From contig NC_133537.1 in assembly GCF_048544455.1 (NCBI RefSeq), positions 66,842,134 through 66,906,133 on the forward strand: a DNA stretch of 64,000 nt, read 5' to 3'. The DNA is from Silene latifolia (lineage: Eukaryota; Streptophyta; Magnoliopsida; Caryophyllales; Caryophyllaceae). Positions 12,179 to 23,520 of this stretch are shown here, piece after piece. The position numbers were made by a program, and so were the translations under genes. The notes beneath the pieces were generated by a model. The model was not told the origin of the DNA, did no database searches, and worked only from the letters and a program-made list of their open reading frames with translations. The stretch's first letter is position 1. Each line of letters opens with the position of its first letter.

Positions 12179-13539
12179 TAATACAAACGTGTTCTACACT
12201 GCGAAAAGAAGAATAAATAATAAGCATGTGCATCGATTTTAATTTAAGTCTAATGAACTAGTGTCATAACGCGAAGAATCAAAACATTTATACAATTGAC
12301 CTTCCTCAAGAATTATATAAATGATCCCAAGACTCAATTATCTTTAAATTGATAAGCTAACCTTTTAGCTAATTCTACCGTTATAATTCTTGGTCGATAA
12401 ATTTCTGTAAATTCTATCTTTAGTCCATCATAATCACGAGAAACTCTTCGGACTATAATGTTGAGATAAACTAAGTCAACACAAACTACTTACCCAACGT
12501 AGAAGGGGTCATATTATGCCTACTGACGAAGAAGGGATTCATAGTTGTTTGCCCTTATAAAGACTAGTCTTAATTTCCGTTTTAGAGGAAGATCCCATCA
12601 ATTTTATTTTAATCATTTTAAGTGAACTAATATCTAGCATGCGTGAATGAATAAACTATGATGATGGCTTAATAAACATGTGACATCTGTATGTCTATGA
12701 AAACTAACATACAACCTATATGTGTCAATTTTCATGCATTTAAGTAGTAGGTGGTTTGGTTTAAGGCGGAAAATAATGCATAAACTATCATGTGAATGAA
12801 AAGCAATAGGAATGAAAAACGTAAAAAAAAAACAATAAAAAGGTCCTAGTGTGGCCTATCCTATAAAAATGAACATTAAATACAAATTTGGAATCCATCC
12901 TTGGACCCGAGAAGCTTGTCTCGATGTTCCATCTTGATCCATGTAGCGGGAGTGAGCTCCAATCTCCATCTTTAGTCTTCTTTGAAAATTACAATAAATA
13001 AATTTACATAATAAACCTATTTATTACATTCTAATTTCAAAACCCAAAAACTAAAGAAAAATAAAGGAGATTCGAGATCTCATAATTACATAAAAATTAT
13101 GTTCCCTTCATTACAAAAACATAATTTGACTAAGGCCACACTAAGTATTACAAATTACAACCGATTGCAAAAATACGTAAATAAATTCATTCAACGATTC
13201 ATTCAACAAAAGAAAAGCATCAACTAAAAAATTAAATATGCAAGACATAATTCTTTATTATGTAGATTAATTTTATCCAAACTACCTATTTAATTGATCA
13301 AATTAAGTGACAATTTCTCAATTAATCACATTAATTTTAATCTTAATTCATATTAAACTTGTAATATGAATTTAATCCATCAATATTTTAAACTGCTTTA
13401 AAATAATTAGGTATCTTTTAATTATGAACCGCTTCACAATAATTAATTTGCCAAAACAAAACAAAAAAAAAAAAAAAAAAAAAAAAAACTCCTTATTTTT
13501 TTATGGTCTCGGCAAAAGTAAAAGAGAAACACAATTTTT
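12179..13539. other. Copia-A leader part 1, AT-rich, no gene seen
   Basis: AT-rich sequence between the gag start and the inverted segment. No open frame with recognisable features. It holds a long A-run at 13463-13489. It probably belongs to an unusually long untranslated leader. Confidence 0.55.
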
Positions 13540-14145
13540 TTTTTGTGACAACGTAATGGAGTCCTAAATGTTTAAAAACATTCGGTGCCAGGTCGTGGAT
13601 AGGACATCCATTGTGTTCCTAGAGTCGATTATTTTGACTATCGACTGTCTCTTGAGATTAAGGCAGTTTTTGGGTGACTTTGGTTTCTTTCTCACGGTCT
13701 GCCATAACTGGAGGCTAAGTAGATTTTTTTCTGGGTCATTTCATACTGTGCTTACATCTGCAGGATTCGAGTTGAGGAAAATATCCAACCCTTATCAGGT
13801 ATAGTTATTTCTCAGGGCCACTCGAAGAGTTGTAACTGAAATGCATGGCCATGCTCGAATAATGATTCGTTTATCAGTTAAGTTACTCTCTAGTCGGGGA
13901 AACCACTCTTGATACAGATCACTTGTAAAATACGACCTTTGTGAATACAGATTTTGCAAATTGTTTTACATTGAGTGGGAGAAATTTTAGGATATGAGAA
14001 TCGGTTATCGCACATAAACTTGTGAGGACAAGTGGGAGTTTGTTAGAGCTTGTGTCCTCCACAAATTAGTGTGATAACATTTGTAAATCTCTTACAGGTT
14101 CACAAGGGTATACTTCGTATTTTATCAGTTGATTAACGATTACCT

Positions 14146-15424
14146 TGTTGGAAAATGTGTCCTCAACAATAGTGCGATCACATGATTTAAATATCATTAT
14201 TAAATCTCATATAAAGAATACGTAAGGGATGATTCAATTATATAGTCAACTGGTCAACATTAATCGGTAACGATTGGCTTGCTAGAGTTTGACGTTACTA
14301 TCGTGGGACGGTGGTGGTCAGTTGATCCCTTAAGGTCACACCTAAAGGATGATGCCCTTATCTATAAAGTTGATTAATTGTATGACGATGCAAGTTGATC
14401 AATTCCTTAAAATTGAACAATTCGATTTGTGAGAGAGAATAAATATCTTATTGTAATGGGATTAAATAAGATTTATTTTAGTAATAAAATGCTTTGTTAC
14501 TAAAATTATTTATTGTTTGAGAAACAATAGAGATAGGAATGAATGATTAATTATAATTACAAGATATTGTGAATTATAATTACATGACCCATTTTATTTA
14601 TGTGATCAAGTATCACTAGTCAAATTATTGGATGTAATTTAATTAATTCATAAAATGATATTTATGTGATAAATATGCATTAAAATTAATTAATAACATG
14701 TAGAATACTACATGTGACATATTATGTGACAATTGACAAAAATAAAATGGTAGTCCATTTTATAGAAGTGGACCTAAATATTGTGGGTGGTAGGCTTTAG
14801 TGGGTGATTATTTTATGTGATAAGAATAAATTAATAAAACCTACTCTACCTATTCTTACACACCTATAATATTGAGAAGATCAAAAGGAAAAGAAATGAT
14901 GCCATTTTGGACTACCCAAAACCGTGACACTCCCCTTCATGATGGGGTGGTTGGTTATTATTTTCCTCTCTTACACATTCATATGATGATAATTCATTCA
15001 CATGCTTTTTCTCTCTACTCCTTCATTTTCTCTAAAAACTTGAGAAACTTTGATCCAAATTGTTCAAAGAAATTACTAAAATTATTAATGTAATATATGA
15101 GTGTTAGTAATCAATTTTAAGGTAAACTACTAAACTAATATCTAGCTAGTATTATTTAGTGGGGATAAGGGATAGTCTTGGGTGCAATCAAGAGGAGAAT
15201 CTCTACTTTGGGATTTTGAATGTTCATCCAATATTGGAAAGCTCAAGAACTAACAAGAAGGAGATCTTGTTGGTGCCCATTTGACCGAAATTTAATTGGT
15301 GAGAAATTGATTTTCTTATCTTATGTATTTTAGTTTGCATGCATAAGATTTGCAATTAATTTTATGACTAAATTAATTAGAACATATATGAATATGTTGA
15401 GTAATGAGATATAGATTTCCAACA
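14146..15424 (+). mobile_element. Solo LTR of a copia element related to Copia-C
   Basis: 1279 bp with perfect mirrored ends TGTTGGAAA and TTTCCAACA and a 5-bp target duplication TACCT at 14141-14145 and 15425-15429. The first ~70 bases match the Copia-C LTR (63657 leftwards) closely. No internal region is present, so it fits LTR-LTR recombination. It sits inside the inverted copy of the Copia-A LTR, between the arms of that copy's own hairpin. The 73-codon open frame at 14872 has no family features. Confidence 0.9.
14246..14325 (+). other. Conserved U3 hairpin, solo LTR
   Basis: Outer stem TCAACTG/CAGTTGA and inner stem GTAACG/CGTTAC (14267-14272 with 14293-14298), with loop ATTGGCTTGCTAGAGTTTGA. 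It begins 101 bp from the LTR start. The inner stem differs from Copia-A and B by a paired A:T to G:C change. Confidence 0.7.
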
Positions 15425-15550
15425 TACCTAATAACGGTTGGTTTGCTAGAAAGTTTGACGTTATTATCATACAGATGGCGGTGATCAACTGGTCCCTAAA
15501 GGTCACACCTAAAGAATGTGTTTGAGAGATGTGGTTATGGAAATGTAATC

Positions 15551-16330
15551 ATTTACTTCTCTTTTTCGGATCAGAATAAGAGGAAGAGGGAGCTTATTTT
15601 TAACCTAATCATTCTAACCAAAACCTAGCCTCCATCTCATCAGAGAAAAACACAAAAAATGTTTTTTTTTAAAAAAAAATTTCAGCACGGCTAAAAAAAA
15701 ACAGTAAACAAAAATTTTTTCTTTTCTTACGGTAATTCTACAAAACGAATCAGCCAAAAACTTTTCTCAATATTTCCTCAAAACCGAGAGGAAAATTTTT
15801 TTTTTTTTTTATGAACTCTTCACGGTGAACAGTAACAGGAACGGGAAAAAAATAAATTTTTTACGGTTTTTAAAAAAAACCCTAATGCCCCCTTTTTTTT
15901 TCTCTTTTGCGGCAAAAATGCCCTAAAACAAAAATCGATGAAGAAAATCGTTTATGGTTGCTATTTAGAACATGAATAGCATATGAATTAATAAAACATG
16001 ATTAATCGTATATGCCAAAACTATATAGCAAAAACAAATTTCTATATCATCGACATGACGATTCCATTTACAATTTTAACTTAATCTTCATTAAATCAAA
16101 AAAACTACCAATTCTTCATATGATAATTTTAACTGATTAAAACAACAATATGAAAAATAAAAATGTAAATGAATCATCAAACAAGGAGACAATAAACGCT
16201 GAAAACAGTCGACAAAGAAAAAAGAATCCCCTCGGCAAAAAATATTTTCAGCCGAACCAATTTTTTCGAAACCCTAATATGTTTACATCCAATTTTTATG
16301 AAAATCATCAAAATTAAAATTCGTGGCCTT
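15551..16330. other. Copia-A leader part 2, no gene seen
   Basis: AT-rich sequence with several A and T runs between the inverted segment and the primer site. Nothing recognisable is encoded. Confidence 0.5.
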
Positions 16331-16343
16331 GGCTCTGATACCA
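16331..16343 (-). promoter_or_regulatory. Copia-A primer-binding site
   Basis: On the minus strand TGGTATCAGAGCC, complementary to initiator tRNA-Met, two bases inside the 5' LTR end. Confidence 0.9.
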
Positions 16344-16345
16344 CT

Positions 16346-17369
16346 TGTGGGATTTATCTGTATGCATCCCTTTAAATTTAAGGATTATAACGAATTATAA
16401 TGATGAATACTAGTCATAAAATTAAATTACATAAACAAATAGGTAAAGAGATGAAGAATCAACCTTCGGTCCTAGCAAATTCGGCCTAAGAACAATATCG
16501 CAATGATATTCGCCTATTAGTTGCACCCAAGACGATATGAGATATGCCCTTCACTTGTTGCTAGAATCGATCCCTCAATTTCAGTAAATTAATTAGGGTT
16601 TTCGGTTTTTGTGTTGAGATGAGAGGCAAGAAAATGAGTTAAGAAAAATTAGGTTAGAAAAATTCCTCCTTAATCTCCCTATAAACCGATTATTATGAGT
16701 AATTAGGGTAGATTTTTCTTCTTCTAATGTTTCGGCCCATTTCCGAAATTAGGAGAATAAATTTCTCTTTTTTTCGGTTTTTGTACTTACCCAAAATAAG
16801 GAGATTAAATCTTCTTATTTTGGTAGTATGCAAAATGTATAAAATGTATTATTTATAAATTGTCATTTAGTGAGGATCGATCCCATAACCTCTTGGTTTG
16901 AGTACCCTTACTATTACCACTATGACACATTCATCTTGTTGATTAAATATAACCGATTACATTAAATTACGAATTAACATATTAATTCGTCCAAACAAAC
17001 ATCATATGCATTAATTAAATATAACATATTATATTCAATCTACGAATTGACAGTTAATTCGTCTCACCTAATATTATTTAATCGGCATTAAATAATCGTC
17101 TCATCAACACATTGACTAACTGTTTAGTCATATAAGGCATCAATGTGATTACATTTCCATAACCACATCTCTCAAACACATCCTTTAGGTATGACCTTTA
17201 GGGACCAGTTGATCACCGCCATCTGTATGATAATAACGTCAAACTTTCTAGCAAGCCAACCGTTATTAGGTAATCGTTAATCAACTGATAAAATACGAAG
17301 TATACCCTTGTGAACCTGTAAGAGATTTACAAATTTTATCACACTAATTTGTGGACACAAGCTCCAACA
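16346..17369 (-). repeat. Copia-A 5' LTR
   Basis: 1024 bp, nearly identical to the 3' LTR at 6342-7366. It reads from 17369 (TGTTGGAGC) to 16346 (CCCACA) on the minus strand. The target duplication GGTTG follows at 17370-17374. Confidence 0.93.
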
Positions 17370-17797
17370 GGTTGTATAGCAGCAATGAACTCTCGTTGGG
17401 GAACAAAATATTGCAACCGCTGGGAAGAATGTAGACTAGATGGGTGAAAAAGGTACACCCAAAGAAAATATACGGAGTAAAGATACCCGTTCCATTAATG
17501 GAGACATCGCAAGGCGGGAAAATATAGGACTTGGGTCCACCCTTCACGAGTTCATAACGACTTGAAAGGAAAGCTGCTGGAAAACCTGCTGAGAATAGGC
17601 GCAGCTGACAACAGATCTGGGGAAAGAGCGCATCAAAGACTGTGTTTTCTCCCGGGTTCATCGGTGCCTGAGTAAAACAGAACTCAGCGCGAGTTCTTTT
17701 CATTTAAACCAAAACCTTCCTTCTTCTTCTTCCTCTGGACAAACACCAAAAACCCAACCAAATTCTACAAAAATTTGATCAAAATTCGCCATTAATC
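17370..17797 (-). other. Tat-1 spacer upstream of the antisense mobile-domain gene
   Basis: Tat-1 sequence resumes after the Copia-A target duplication. The 119-codon minus-strand frame here has no family features. The stretch 17700-17797 resembles the 5' untranslated part of the matching Tat-2 gene (TTTGATCAAA context before the ATG). It is the likely promoter and 5' leader region of the plus-strand gene that follows. Confidence 0.55.
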
Positions 17798-20700
17798 ATG
17801 AAAAATCCAGGTATGTATGTCGTCCTTTCTTTAATTTGCACTTGTAGCTTGAATAGGATAGAAAAAAATTAGGGTTTTAATACCCAAATTAGTCGAAAAA
17901 ATTGGGGATTCCGTCCCAAATGAGTTTGTCCCTTGAAATTGACATTAGAAATGCGTAAATGAATATGCTAGGAGCATAACCATGTATTCATTTCTATTTT
18001 TCGTTGAGTTTTGATGAAATGAGACGAAAATAAGACGATTTTGTTAGACCACTTCAAAGGGCCTGAAAATAGCTCAAAACTTGTTGATTTTTGGTGAAAC
18101 TTGATGTTTTGGAATCCTTGGATGATGGGTAAACTTCCTACCATGCCGAAATTTTAATTTGTGACAGGTCTTCCGGGACACTTTTGTATGGGTTTAGGCT
18201 TATAGTAGCGAAGTGCAGCCGAATTATAAGCTCGTGACCATAACTAAGCTTAGTTTAGCTACGTAGGAACATAGTTTTATCACTTTCAACTTGTTTGATG
18301 GGAGGGCTTGAGAAATGGCTTGAAAGCGGCCCAAAACAGCCTCTAAATGCTTCAGCTCGCTTTTCTTCTATTCTTTTGCAGAGGATGTACCTTCCACATT
18401 GGGGCGAGATGCTATGGAGGTGGATGTCGATCCCCTCATGACCATGGTGGTTCACGCGGAGGAAATAGAGGAGGAGGAAGAGGTGGCCCGGAGGGTCAAT
18501 GTGAGGAGGAAAGGGCGCCAGCTTGTGCCTGCGCCTCAGTGGGCAGATAAATGGGATGGCCGGCATGTCATTTGGGCAGTGGAGAGTCACTTGTTGTATC
18601 GTACGGCAAGGAGCATGGTGAGATTTTGATCTTGTCTTGCTTCATACTAAGTCCTTTTTTATATTATCTGCTTTACTTAGCTAGGAAGCTAATAAAACGT
18701 GTTAAAAAAAAGTAGGAGGCCGGGAACATGAGGTCCTTTTTCGGGTACACGACCATGATGGAGGCCTACGAGAAGCTATTGGAGGAGGAGAAGGTAATCA
18801 TCGAGCGTGGAGCCTTCAGATCCTTGGTGAGTGGCTGGCGAGAGATCAAAAGGAAGAAGATTCGGGCCAACATGTGCCTGATTCGAGCTTTCCTAGATCG
18901 CTTCTAGGACACGACCTCGACTTTCCATATGCCTTTTTGGGAGATCGGGGTCACTTTGAAGGACTACGGCATGATCTCCGGCTTGCCTTGCGGAGATGAG
19001 CTGATAGTTTGGCCTGCGACGGCCATGAGAGCGGATTCAGCCAAGGCTAGAGGTTTGATCAGCTGGAACCTGGCCAAGGCTGCGGCTAGGGTACTCGGCC
19101 TAGTCTCGAGTTCTTACGTGAAGGAATACTTTGACGGTAAGACTCCATCGAGAGTGCAGATGACTGCAGGTGGTGAGATGGTGCCTCCTCCATCATGTAC
19201 AGCTGAGCAGGGAGCCCGACTGTGGCTCTGGTGGTTATTGTCGATGAAGCTTCTTCCCTTCCATACTGACCTGAGTAGCCTAGGTCATTGGAAATGGGTT
19301 ACTCTTAGTTTTACGGTCCTCATACGGTACATGATGGCCATTGTTCGTCCCGAGCTGATGGAGAATGGGACTTCTCCTACTACTGTCGGTCCAGGTCTCA
19401 TTTTGGAGGTATGAACCTTTCTTTTTCTTTTTCTGTTTGACCTTTAGAAATTCTAGAGCTGCTTATTAATGAAAGATCATTTGGAAGCATGAAACAAAAG
19501 ACTGCTTTGAATTGAAGTCGAATTGAATTAGGAATGATCATTTTGAATTGATTTGAAGTGGAGATTTGACTTGAGTTGAGATGAATTTGGAATTTTGACT
19601 TGAATTTGAATTGAATTGAACTTGAACTTGAATTGTGTTTGAATTTTTGAACTTGAACTAATTTGAAATTTTGAATTGAATTCGGGTTGAATTAGAAATT
19701 TTGGCTTGAATTTGAACTTGGTTTTTTTTTTATTTTTTAAATTGAATTTGAATTTCGGATTGAATTTGAATTGAATTACTAATTTTTGATTTTGAATTTG
19801 AATTTTGAAGTTTGAAATTTGGAATTTGATCTTGAATTAAAAGACCGAGTAACGATGGATTGCTTTGATATATTTGGTTTGAAATAGTAGTGATTGAAAT
19901 GAGATTGTAAACATTTTCGCTTTTCAGGCATGGGTATACTCATACTTCCCTAACTTCGCTCCCAAGAGGGCAGCGCACATGGCGAGAGAATATCCCGTAG
20001 TTAGAGACGGGATCATGTGCCTGCAGAAGAGCCAGCGATCTTCTTACGACACTTGTAGGAGGAGTGTCAACGCCGTGCAGCTTGATAGTGCAAGCATTTC
20101 TTGCTTTTGATTTGTGTTTTTCTCTTCTTTGAAACAATATCGATCGTAGGAATGACCCTTGGTATCCCTTTCAGTGGGTGCCGAGACCTTGGGAGGACTA
20201 CACTGACGCTCCAGCTTTCGTAGCCGACGTTCTCTGACCTAGGAGTTCGAGAAGGTTGCTTTTGGCGACGCCTATGGGACCTGTATGGTACCTGGGCGAG
20301 CCGTTGGCCCGACAGTGCCTCCGTGACGCTTTTGTGGTTCCCATTGATCCTCCACGAACGATGTTTAGGGAACCTTCAGAGGTGAGAGGACGTCTGACCT
20401 CGCAGGAGCGAGTGGTGACGCTCTCTTCCTTCCCGAGCTTGAGTACTCGGAGTTTGTACGGAGGAGCGAGTGGTGACGCTCTCTTCCTTCTTTTGACTAT
20501 TTGAAATGACATATTTGAATACTGCTTGGAAATGATAATTTTATCTCGACAGGAGATCGAGGTAACGGGCGTCGAGCTCCCATCTTTTCCCGAGACACTT
20601 GAGTACCCTTGGCTGGCTGGTACAACGATGATGATGGAGATTCCGTCTTTTACTGCGACGGTGACAGAGGCTGGAATCGACGAGTGGCAGCATGTCGTGA

Positions 20701-21127
20701 GGAGGGTAAGCCCCCAGTTTAGGCTTGTTCTTCCTTTTGGAAATAATTGTGTAAGAACACGGTTTTAATCCTTGTCTTATTATTGAAATGAAGGTGGCAC
20801 CGTCGAGAACGCGGAGCTGTGGCAGATGGCCAACCGGCTGCGAGCGACGGCTGTTGTGGCCCGATTCGGCAGGTATGAACCTCCATTTTCTCTTTCCTTA
20901 TATGTATGAACATTTGAAGCACTTTCGATGTACTTGCATTCTTTTGCTTTGTTATTTATAAACTTCCTTCCTTTCAGAGGGAGCATGAGCTGGAGCGCGA
21001 GCTCGAGGAGTCGCGTGAGGAGACGACTCGCTTTTCGAGGGAGCTGGAGGTTCGAGACACTGACCTCGCTATCCTTGAGGCGATGGTGGCTGAGTTGAGG
21101 GATTGTGTAGCTGATCGTCATGGCTAG
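17798..21127 (+). pseudogene. Plant-mobile-domain gene with introns, antisense in Tat-1
   Basis: Exons read from splice signals and from comparison with 49684-46742: 17798-17810, 18382-18617, 18716-19408, 19928-20089, 20175 to about 20490, 20553-20705, 20794-20872, about 20978-21127. Exon 1 gives only four codons, MKNP plus one base, and joins exon 2 in frame. Exon 3 carries the plant mobile domain signature STFHMPF..IGVT..DYGMISGLP, a domain related to MAIN/MAIL proteins and often found in transposons. Exon 8 encodes a charged coiled coil (ELERELEESREETTRF). Stops at 18905-18907 (TAG for Trp) and 20235-20237 (TGA), a GC donor at 20090 and a small duplication at 20407-20490 show decay. Its function is unknown. 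Running antisense to Tat-1 explains why introns survived reverse transcription. Confidence 0.75.
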
Positions 21128-21681
21128 TTTTGTATTTTTGTACATTTTATGGTTTCGGGCATGAGCACGAATTTTGTTGTACATATGAATGTTTTGTTGT
21201 ATATATGTCATGGCCTGCGAGCCATTCGTTGCTGCTGGGTGTGAAATATGTTGGTATCTGCAGGTTAGCTTTGAAATAGTATTGGCATTTTAACGGTGTA
21301 CGCCGTCATGCTGCCGAACTTCATATAGAAAAATCAAACGTAGAACATATAGCATAAGAATTTGGCTTTAAATAGCACAAAATGTAACTTGATCAAGTCG
21401 AAAAAGAAGAAAAGAAAAAAAAAACAAGTGCCCCATTTTAGTGAGCAAATTGACTCAACGCGCGACGGATAATGGGAGTGCTTCCCCTTAAAATAAGAAA
21501 TAAAAGAAAATGAGTTTAGAAAATTTTGAGACGAGTGAGGGATTGAAATGATTCCCCAAAATTTAAAAAAGAATAAAAATGGATAAGTGTGCATTTGACG
21601 AAATGTGAAATGAAGAATTCGGAATAAAAGGTAAGGAAATAAAAAAAAATTCCGTATATTAAAAAAACATATTCCTATAGG
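21128..21681 (-). other. Tat-1 spacer beyond the antisense gene
   Basis: Non-coding. It matches in part the Tat-2 region 46200-46740 in reverse complement, including an inverted repeat (ACGGTGTACGCCGT at 21292-21305). It ends where the Gypsy-1 LTR begins. The five bases ATAGG at 21677-21681 should be the Gypsy-1 target duplication, but the partner is outside the window. Confidence 0.6.
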
Positions 21682-23049
21682 TGTAGTACTACGATTTTCT
21701 ATACTGTTGGGTACTATATCGAGTAAGGCTTACTCTGTCGAGTAAGTGAGTTTGGATTTGGAAACAGTGTTCTGCTGATAGGTACTCGATCGAGTAAGTG
21801 GGTTACTCGATCGAGTAACTTACGTACTCGATCGAATAAGTCGGTTTTACGGGTTATTTTGCCGGGTTTTGTTAGCAATGCGAGGAAGTTATATAAACAC
21901 TTCCGTCAGTTTCTTTTTCACTTTATACATTTTCTAAAATCTCACAAAGCTTAAACAAAGTTACGTTTCTTTCTTCTTCGCATTGTTATCAAATCCAAAG
22001 GGCTAGAATTGTCGGATCGTTGTGTTCTTTACGCCGTTGAATCCGTCGTATTGTGGGTAAGATCCTTATACAGTTTTTATGTCTTTTCGTTAATTTAGTT
22101 TAAAACCCTAATTGGGTATTTTGGGGGATTTTGGGCGTTTGGTGATTGTTAGATAGCAATGTTATGATTATGTGATTATAGAAGGTGGTTTCGTAGAGGT
22201 GCAGTATTGAATAGCGGATTTGTGACGATCTTGGTGATTTGCCTTTCAGGTAGGGTTTCCCTACTCGGTTATTGATTACATGGTTTTGATGGTGGATTGT
22301 TGTGGTTGTTTACTGTTGTTGATCTTTATCGTATTGGTAATTGTTATTGTGTAATTTGGTTGGTTGTGTTGTGTGTGGTTCGCGAGGCGCGCCCTCGGCT
22401 GAATGGAGTCACTTGCGGGAGTGGCTTCACGCCCTTGATTCGCCCTCTGTGGAACCCTCCACAGGAGGGGATGTGCACATTAAGGAACTTGAGTTTTCGC
22501 CCGGAATATATAAGCGGGGATTTGGTGGGTACGGCTACGGTCCCCCACTGGCGGCGTGGAATATCTGTTACGAAGAGTATTCTGGCAAGACTACACACTT
22601 TAGTGTATAGTCAGGTGTGTGGGGATGTGACGGAATTGGGTGATCTGTGTGTTGTATCTTGTGTATCTTGTTTTGTGTAATCAATAACTGACCCCGTTTA
22701 AATGTTTTGAAAACTGTGGTGATCCATTCGGGGTTGGTGAGCAGTTATTGAGCAGGTATGAGATGGCTTGCGCAAGGGATAGCTGGGATGGAGTCATCAC
22801 GTGTCGCTAGAGTCTTCCACTGTGTCTTTGAACTTGTTTCCTTTAGTTGGTTTTGGTTTTGGAACATTTGTACTCACTTTACAGTTTTGGGATTTGGTTT
22901 ATGTAATCACTTAAATTTGTTTACTTAATTATCTAAAGTATGTTTCGTTATGGTCAATTTGATATACATTGTCTCGGGTAACCGAGATGGTGGCATTTCC
23001 ATGCATTAGGTGGTCCTGGTAAGGCACCTTGGTGTATGGGGGTATTACA
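21682..23049 (+). repeat. Gypsy-1 5' LTR
   Basis: 1368 bp from TGTAGTACTACG to GGTATTACA, followed by the primer site. A TATA box (TATATAAA) lies at 21890-21897. Three or more copies of the palindrome ACTCGATCGAGT or close variants lie at 21785-21840, upstream of the TATA box. The open frames near 22297-22680 show no family features. Confidence 0.8.
21890..21897 (+). promoter_or_regulatory. TATA box of Gypsy-1 LTR
   Basis: TATATAAA about 210 bp into the LTR, just downstream of the palindrome cluster. It is the probable U3 promoter. Confidence 0.6.
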
Positions 23050-23052
23050 AAG

Positions 23053-23064
23053 TGGTATCAGAGC
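23053..23064 (+). promoter_or_regulatory. Gypsy-1 primer-binding site
   Basis: TGGTATCAGAGC, complementary to initiator tRNA-Met, three bases after the LTR end. Confidence 0.92.
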
Positions 23065-23436
23065 GACGATTTTGGAACCTGTAACTAATGAACCCAATGA
23101 ATCTAGGGAGTCCAACTAAAATGAACCCGGGTATGAGTTGTTAGGAGCTAATGCAAAGGCTTGGGAGACGTCCTAAAATCGCGAACTCGCCCTACAACTT
23201 TGAACCGGTTACTATGGGGTGTCATGGGATCGCTAAGTGTTTATTAAAGTTCTATTGCATATATTGGATGATGTGTTGTATGATTTGTTGGACAAATGAT
23301 TGTGGAGGAATGGAGGATGTGGTGGAAAAAGGTGAGATAGTTCATGTGATAATATGTTGTTGTGAATAATGAAGTTGCATGATGATGATTTATAATGTGG
23401 CATTATAGAAACATGTGAATAGGATGTTGCGCTTAC

Positions 23437-23438
<2 letters not shown>

Positions 23439-23517
<79 letters not shown>
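23439..23517. repeat. (AT)n microsatellite
   Basis: About 39 perfect AT units directly left of the terminal inverted repeat at 23518. Confidence 0.97.

Positions 23518-23520
<3 letters not shown>

Larger units (their letters stand above)
13540..15550 (+). repeat. Inverted copy of the Copia-A 3' end inside its leader
   Basis: Positions 13545-14039 are the reverse complement of 7367-7860, the 3' non-coding block with the polypurine tract. From 14043 the LTR start follows (TGTTAGAGCTTGTG). It runs to 14140 and, beyond the solo LTR, from 15425 to about 15550, matching 7366 back to about 7137. The break at one side lies at an A/T run in both copies (7859-7870 and 13537-13546). The element therefore carries about 730 bp of its own end in the opposite orientation. 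Confidence 0.85.
6342..17369 (-). mobile_element. Copia-A: near-complete Ty1/copia element (Angela-like)
   Basis: Two ~1025-bp LTRs (6342-7366 and 16346-17369) begin TGTTGG and end CCCACA on the minus strand. They flank a primer site, gag, protease, integrase, RT and RNase H in copia order. The target duplication is GGTTG at 6337-6341 and 17370-17374. By eye the LTRs differ at only about one to two percent, so the insertion is fairly young, yet the coding frames hold several stops. The RT and RNase H wording resembles the Angela/BARE lineage. Odd points are a leader of about 4 kb and an inverted copy of the element's own 3' end at 13540-15550. Confidence 0.92.
3354..21681 (-). mobile_element. 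Tat-1: Tat/Ogre-like Ty3/gypsy element, 3' part, interrupted
   Basis: On the minus strand the order is antisense-gene spacer (21681-17370), 3' untranslated part (6341-5784), polypurine tract and 3' LTR (5783-3354). Long stretches match Tat-2 in reverse complement: the LTR at 3500-5783, the 3' region at 5784-6341, and the mobile-domain gene region. Copia-A interrupts it at 6342-17369 and Gypsy-1 cuts it at 21681. Its gag-pol and 5' LTR should lie to the right of the window. It is inserted in Copia-X, but the matching target duplication is not visible. Confidence 0.85.

Noticed and set aside
13568-13804. Pair of similar frames at 13568-13804 and 7571-7834 as a small gene family
   Set aside because: They are the same non-coding 3' block of Copia-A in inverted copies. 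Frame is not kept by selection signs, and Copia-B and C lack it.
18347-18629. Gly/Arg-rich alternative frame in exon 2 of the antisense gene
   Set aside because: The other phase joins exons 1 and 3 in frame and is shared with the Tat-2 copy.
22297-22680. 127-codon frame in the Gypsy-1 LTR
   Set aside because: It lies within the LTR, overlaps other frames on both strands, and has no family motif.
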